DNA from: CAWHHZ01 sp963829355
GTDB taxonomy: Bacteria > Acidobacteriota > Thermoanaerobaculia > Gp7-AA8 > JAHWKK01
Assembly (NCBI GenBank): GCA_963829355.1
Contig: CAWHHZ010000006.1
Coordinates: forward strand, 186,001-250,000
Length of the DNA stretch: 64,000 bases
Reading direction: 5' to 3'
Under the pieces are notes generated by a model. It was not told where the DNA came from. It saw only the letters and a list, made by a program, of their open reading frames with translations, and ran no database searches. Shown piece after piece: positions 59,636 through 64,000 of this stretch (positions are counted from its first letter, which is position 1; each line of letters opens with the position of its first letter). Position numbers and translations under genes: made by a program.

Positions 59636-61452
59636 ATGTTGCCTGAACAACCGCGCGCAAAAGACAGCCCAGCCCAAGGGAAGCGATCCCCCTTTCTCTC
59701 TTTCTGCCTGCCGCTGCTGATCCTGGCAGGCGCGTGGCTCCTGCTCGCATTAGACCTGACATCCCAGTACTCCCCCACGATTGACGAGGTGCCACACGCC
59801 GGGAGCGGGTGGGCCATGCGATCAGCCGGAGATTTCCGGGTCAACCCGGAACACCCTCCCCTCTGGAAGCACCTGTCGGCAGTGCCCCACCCTCCTGATG
59901 CCCTCCCCGAACATTTCGACTCCGACATGTGGCAGGCGATGACATCATCCTTCATTCTGGAGTGGCCGTGGTCCGCGGAGCTCCTGTACGGACCAGACCC
60001 TGCGAGCGGACTGGCCTACATCAGACGCGCCCGCCTGCCGATCGTGCTGTTCGGCCTGCTCCTCGGCGGGATCACCATCGGCTGGGCGGGTCGTCTCGGA
60101 GGATCGTTCGCAGCCATGGTCGCGGGACTTCTATTCGCGCTGGAACCGAACCTGCTCGCACACTCTTCGCTGGTCACATCTGAATTCCGTTCACGGCCAC
60201 GCTTTTTCTCACTCTCTTCATTCTTGCGCGACCGATTTCAACGAGATACCGCATTCTGCGGGCGGCGATGGTCGGTCTCGCCCTGGGGCTCTGCCTCGCT
60301 ACGAAGTTCACCGCTCTCATCCTGCCGCCGATCGTCGCTGGCCTGGTCATCCTGCGGCCTTTCCTGATCAGGAACAGCGACGATCGGGGTTCTCTCCGCT
60401 ACCAGTTCGCCGAGCTTGGCATCATCGCTCTCGTCGCTTATGGGACTCTGTGGCTTTGCTACGGATTCCGCTTCGCGCCGGGGGCGGAGAACCAGCTTCT
60501 CGATGTCACGCACGCCCTCCGGTACCTCGAGCACAAATCTGAGGTGGCGGGGACCGAACCGGAAGGCGCCGTAGTCACCTTTGCCCTCTTCGCCGAGAGA
60601 TACCGCCTGCTTCCGCAGTCGTATTGCGTCGGGCTGATCTGGGCGAAGGCCACGACTCTCGGACAGTCGGCTTTCCTGTTCGGCACGATCTCGACGGCTG
60701 GCTGGTGGTACTACTTCCCCGTTGCCATTCTGATGAAAACGTCCACCGCGCTTCTTCTCGCGGCGATCGCTGCGTTGGTGCTCGCTCTACTCAATCGCAG
60801 GCTCTCTCTCATATCCTCATGGAACCGTGCGACACTGATCATCGCACCCGCCGCGGTTCTCATTGCCGCCATGGGGTCGGGTCTCAACATTGGACTGCGA
60901 CACGTCCTGCCAGTCATTCCATCGATGATCATCCTCATCGGGGTGACTGTGGCATCGGCGCTACAGTCCGCCCGCGCCAAAGCTGTATTTCTCGGGAGTA
61001 TTCTCCTGGTCGGTTCGCTCGAAATGCTACGCACGCACCCAGATGAACTCTCATACTTCAACATGTTCGCGGGCGGCCAGAGCCGGGGCATTGAGATTCT
61101 GTCGGATTCCAATCTGGACTGGGGTCAGGATCTCAGTCGCCTTGGCCGATGGGCTGAATCTCACCCCTGCACAAAGATTCACCTCGCTTACTACGGATCG
61201 ACTCCGCCTTCCGCTTACGGGATCGACTATGCTCCGATGCCAGTGCGGGAAGGCGCCGCTCAACTGCCCTCCCTGAATCCGAGCGGAGATGCCGTAATCA
61301 TCGTTAGCTCGAGGTACCTGCAGGGGCTGGAGCTCAGTCCGCAGGTCCGCCCATTCTATGAGCTGCTCCGGCAGACCCAACCTTCCGAAGTGATCGGGAC
61401 GACCCTCTACGTCTACCGAATCGGCCCTCAGGCTTCCTGTGCCGGGGGGTAG
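59636..61452 (+). CDS. Multi-spanning membrane glycosyltransferase (ArnT/PMT-like, GT-C; frame break)
   Basis: About 605 residues after restoring one base at about 60183. N-terminal: a first helix (LLILAGAWLLLALDLTSQYS) and the GT-C loop with SPTIDEVPHAGSGWA, where the Asp-Glu pair is the likely catalytic site. NPEHPPLWK is also typical. About 9-10 further helices follow the break (FTALILPPIVAGLVILRPFL), and the C-terminus is a soluble domain with NLDWGQDLSRLGRWAESHPC. It probably transfers a sugar from a polyprenyl carrier on the periplasmic side; acceptor unknown. Its 3' end overlaps ftsK by 25 bases tail to tail. Confidence 0.85.
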
Positions 61453-63908
61453 TCGTCCTCGCGGATCAGGATCTCCCGCGGCTTCGACCCCTGACTGGGA
61501 CCGACGATGCCGTTCGCCTCCATCATCTCGACGAGACGAGCCGCCCGGGAGTAGCCGAGCTTCAGGCGGCGCTGCAGATAGGAAGCGGAAGCCTGACCCG
61601 TGGAGAGGATTACGCGAACCGCCTCATCGTACTTCGCATCATCGAGATGCTCGATTCCATCCGCGCCGGTCTTCTCCTCTGCCGCCTGAGTGATCTCCTC
61701 GATGTAGTCCGGCTCGCCCTGGCATTTCTTGACGAACTCCACGACTTCCGCAATCTCTTTCTCGGAGACATAGGCACCGTGGAGACGCCGCATGCGGGCA
61801 GTTCCCGGAGGGAGGAAGAGCATGTCGCCATTGCCCAGCAGCTTCTCCGATCCCTGCGTATCGAGAATCGTACGCGAGTCGATCTTGGAGGCGACCTGGT
61901 AGGAGATTCGTGACGGGAAGTTGGCTTTGATCACACCGGTGATGACGTCGACCGAGGGACGCTGGGTGGCGATGATCAGATGAATCCCGACGGCCCTCGC
62001 CTTCTGAGCCAGTCTGGTAACGGAATCCTCGACATCCTTCGAAGCGACCATCATCAGATCGGCGAACTCGTCGATGATGACGACGATGTAGTGCATCCGC
62101 TCGAGGGCCGCAAAATCTTCTTCACTGATCCGTCCGCGGCGTACCGCCTTGTCCGGATCCTCCACCATTTCGTTGAACTGGGCGATGTTGCGGACTCCAC
62201 AACTCGCCAGGAGGCGGTAGCGATTCTCCATCTCCTGAACAGTCCAGAGCAGGGCGTTCGACGCCAGCTTCGGATCGGTCACGATCGGGTGAAGAAGGTG
62301 GGGGACGTCCTCATAGACCTTCAGCTCGACCATCTTCGGGTCGATCATGAGAATGCGGAGGTCTTTCGGCATCGCCTTGTAGAGCAGCGAGACGATCATC
62401 GAATTCAGACCTACGGACTTACCGGCGCCGGTCGCACCCGCAACGAGAAGGTGAGGCATCTTCGCGAGGTCGGTCACGACGGGGTCGCCGTGGATGTCCT
62501 TCCCGAGCGCCAGAGTCAGTAGCGATTCGGACTGTCGGAAGACTTCCGTATCGATGATGTCGCGCAGCGCGATGAGCTCCCGCTCTTTATTCGGAATTTC
62601 GACTCCCACTGTGGACGAGCCGGAGATACGCTCGATCCGGATCGACTCGGCTTCCAGGGCCAGCGCAAGGTCATCCGAGAGATTCACGACTTTCGAGTAC
62701 TTCACACCCGCCGAGGGCTTGAACTCGAATGTCGTGACGACCGGCCCGGGGTGATACGCCGTGACCTCGCCGTCCACGGAGAACTCTGCACAACGTTGTT
62801 CGATCAGGCGACAAGTGTCCATGTAGCGCTTGTGTGCTGCTTCGTCTATCTTTTCTTCTCCCGAGCCTGGCTTCAGAAGGTTGGGAAACGGGAGTCGCTC
62901 CGAGGACAGGGACTTGTTCCCACTCGCTGTCCTCGACTTGCCGTTCCGGGGCTTGAACGAGGGCGTGTCGTCGATGATCGAGCCGGAGCGTCTCACCGAT
63001 GGGATATCGAAAGCCTCCTCCGGATCGCCCTGCGGAACCGGAGTCCTCACCCTGCGTGGGCGCGGTGGAGCGGGCGGCTCATCGTAATCGAATGCAAAGT
63101 CATCCGCTCCTTCCCGGACCAGGTCCGACGCGACGCGTCTCAGCTCTGCTTTCGTTACCTTGCGAATCTGGAAGCGGCCACGTCCCCGCACCTCCCGCAC
63201 GACAGGGGCGTCGGTACCCAGTGGCTCTCCAGCTTCGAGCGGTGATACCGCTGCTGGAACCTGGTCGAGATGTTTTCTCACCACTTCACTCTTCATCCGC
63301 TCTTTCCGCCGTCGCTCGGTCAGGCGCGCCCATTGAAGGACAACCTGACGCCACAACGCGGAGAGAGCTTCACGCACCCGAAGAAAGATGTCCGCGAGAC
63401 TGATGCGAGTGGCCAGGAGAAGGCCGACGACGAAAATCGTGAGCAAGGCGATCGATGCACCGACGCCGTTCAGATTGGCGGCAACCGCGTCGCGGATCTC
63501 GCTGCCGACGTATCCTCCGCTCGGAATCAGCGAGCCTCGGTACCACCGGTCACCGATCGCGAGATCGAGCAGTGGCGGCAGCGATACCGTGAGAGTCAGC
63601 AGGCCGAGGAACTTGGTCTTCAGAAATTCGACCTCGCGCCCCCAGAAACGGTTCCATCCTACGATCAGGAGAGCCGACGGGAAAAGAAAGCTGGCCATTC
63701 CGAAGAATCCGACGAGAAGCCAGGCGAGGGTCGCACCGTAGTAACCGATGGCGTTCGAGATGTCGTCGCGGGAGGAAGTGTAGAAGGCAGAGGAATCGTC
63801 CGGATGGTAGGTCACCACCGACAGAGCGATCGTGACACCAATCGCGATGACGACGACTCCGACGAGCTCATTGCCTCGTCGGCTTTTTAGAAATTGCGAC
63901 AGCTCCAT
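61428..63908 (-). CDS. ftsK: DNA translocase FtsK
   Basis: An 826-residue FtsK/SpoIIIE protein from the ATG at 63908 with GGAGGGGG upstream. Four membrane helices lie within residues 1-180; a charged, Pro-containing linker (about 190-360) is short for the family. The motor has KMPHLLVAGATGAGKSVGLN (Walker A), YIVVIIDEFADLMMVASKDV (Walker B) and GIHLIIATQRPSVDVITGVI. The gamma winged helix at the C-terminus (ASASYLQRRLKLGYSRAARL) reads KOPS-type DNA polarity. It clears chromosome DNA from the division septum. 63909-64000 upstream shows no other gene. Confidence 0.96.
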   Translation of the reverse strand: MELSQFLKSRRGNELVGVVVIAIGVTIALSVVTYHPDDSSAFYTSSRDDISNAIGYYGATLAWLLVGFFGMASFLFPSALLIVGWNRFWGREVEFLKTKFLGLLTLTVSLPPLLDLAIGDRWYRGSLIPSGGYVGSEIRDAVAANLNGVGASIALLTIFVVGLLLATRISLADIFLRVREALSALWRQVVLQWARLTERRRKERMKSEVVRKHLDQVPAAVSPLEAGEPLGTDAPVVREVRGRGRFQIRKVTKAELRRVASDLVREGADDFAFDYDEPPAPPRPRRVRTPVPQGDPEEAFDIPSVRRSGSIIDDTPSFKPRNGKSRTASGNKSLSSERLPFPNLLKPGSGEEKIDEAAHKRYMDTCRLIEQRCAEFSVDGEVTAYHPGPVVTTFEFKPSAGVKYSKVVNLSDDLALALEAESIRIERISGSSTVGVEIPNKERELIALRDIIDTEVFRQSESLLTLALGKDIHGDPVVTDLAKMPHLLVAGATGAGKSVGLNSMIVSLLYKAMPKDLRILMIDPKMVELKVYEDVPHLLHPIVTDPKLASNALLWTVQEMENRYRLLASCGVRNIAQFNEMVEDPDKAVRRGRISEEDFAALERMHYIVVIIDEFADLMMVASKDVEDSVTRLAQKARAVGIHLIIATQRPSVDVITGVIKANFPSRISYQVASKIDSRTILDTQGSEKLLGNGDMLFLPPGTARMRRLHGAYVSEKEIAEVVEFVKKCQGEPDYIEEITQAAEEKTGADGIEHLDDAKYDEAVRVILSTGQASASYLQRRLKLGYSRAARLVEMMEANGIVGPSQGSKPREILIREDDYPPAQEA

Positions 63909-64000
63909 TCCCCCTCCCGGCACATCACGCAAAGAGCCGTTTGAGGAATGTTATCAGAAATTATGCCCGACGTGGCATCCAGGTCGCCCCGTTGAGTGAT

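Noticed and set aside
60150..60270. UGA at 60181 as a selenocysteine codon in the glycosyltransferase
   Set aside because: The two halves are in different frames; restoring one base gives VTSDIPFT, the expected family sequence, so recoding is not needed.

Overview
The window is high-GC bacterial chromosome from a diderm: it carries TonB/ExbBD, Tol-Pal, a secretin and several lipoproteins. Gene content (a PilMNOPQ pilus cluster with GspG-like pseudopilins, a Rex-terminated complex I operon, RimK with a retropepsin-like partner, and abundant short palindromic intergenic repeats) is what I would expect from an uncultured Acidobacteriota-type lineage. That placement is an inference from style; no rRNA or marker tree is available here.

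Layout. 1-1.8 kb: end of a chemotaxis-type operon on the minus strand (response regulator, GAF protein, CheD, start of CheA). 2.3-4.3 kb: a small lower-GC accessory patch (secreted small protein, HipA-like kinase, DUF3037 protein) ending at the 3' side of tRNA-Ala(GGC). 4.6-7.1 kb: tonB-exbB-exbD-exbD. 7.3 kb: tRNA-Sec. 7.4-19.9 kb: prepilin peptidase, histidine kinase, pilC, pilB, pilM-N-O-P-Q and three pseudopilins, with an unusually high density of single-base frame breaks. 20.2 kb: M16 peptidase. 21.7-23.9 kb: nuoF-nuoE-nuoA (minus). 24-26.7 kb: STAS protein, response regulator, small membrane protein, parvulin-type isomerase. 27.1-37.0 kb: nuoG-H-J-K-(unknown gene)-L-M-N-rex. 37.2-38.6 kb: coiled-coil protein and pirin. 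38.7 kb: tRNA-Arg(CCT). 39-44 kb: tolQ-tolR-tolA-like-tolB-pal-cpoB, then rpsT. 44.4-51.2 kb: sulfur enzyme (MBL-rhodanese), coiled-coil protein, Crp-family regulator, eRF1-like protein, small monooxygenase, fatty-acid desaturase, DUF389 protein. 51.6-57.3 kb: large M16 protease lipoprotein, AstE-like protein, RimK and its retropepsin-like neighbour. 57.4-63.9 kb: PilZ protein, GYF/AIM24 protein, membrane glycosyltransferase, FtsK.

The most unusual content is non-coding. At least a dozen intergenic sites carry a composite element: two arms of short-period repeats (7-bp units such as CAGCATT or CAGTCGT, 7-8-bp units such as CTTGAACT, or 12-bp units with GTGGAC) facing each other in inverted orientation, often around a palindromic core that starts TGTCATCCTGAG and ends CTCAGGATGACA. 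Several elements abut tRNA 3' ends; several end exactly at a start codon; in two cases the right arm appears to supply the start codon and N-terminus of a pilus gene. One core is split by a second, unrelated 268-bp element with 29-bp inverted ends and a 5-bp target duplication.

Many frame breaks restore perfectly with one base, so I annotate the genes as real and mark the breaks; whether they are assembly errors or decay cannot be settled from the sequence alone.
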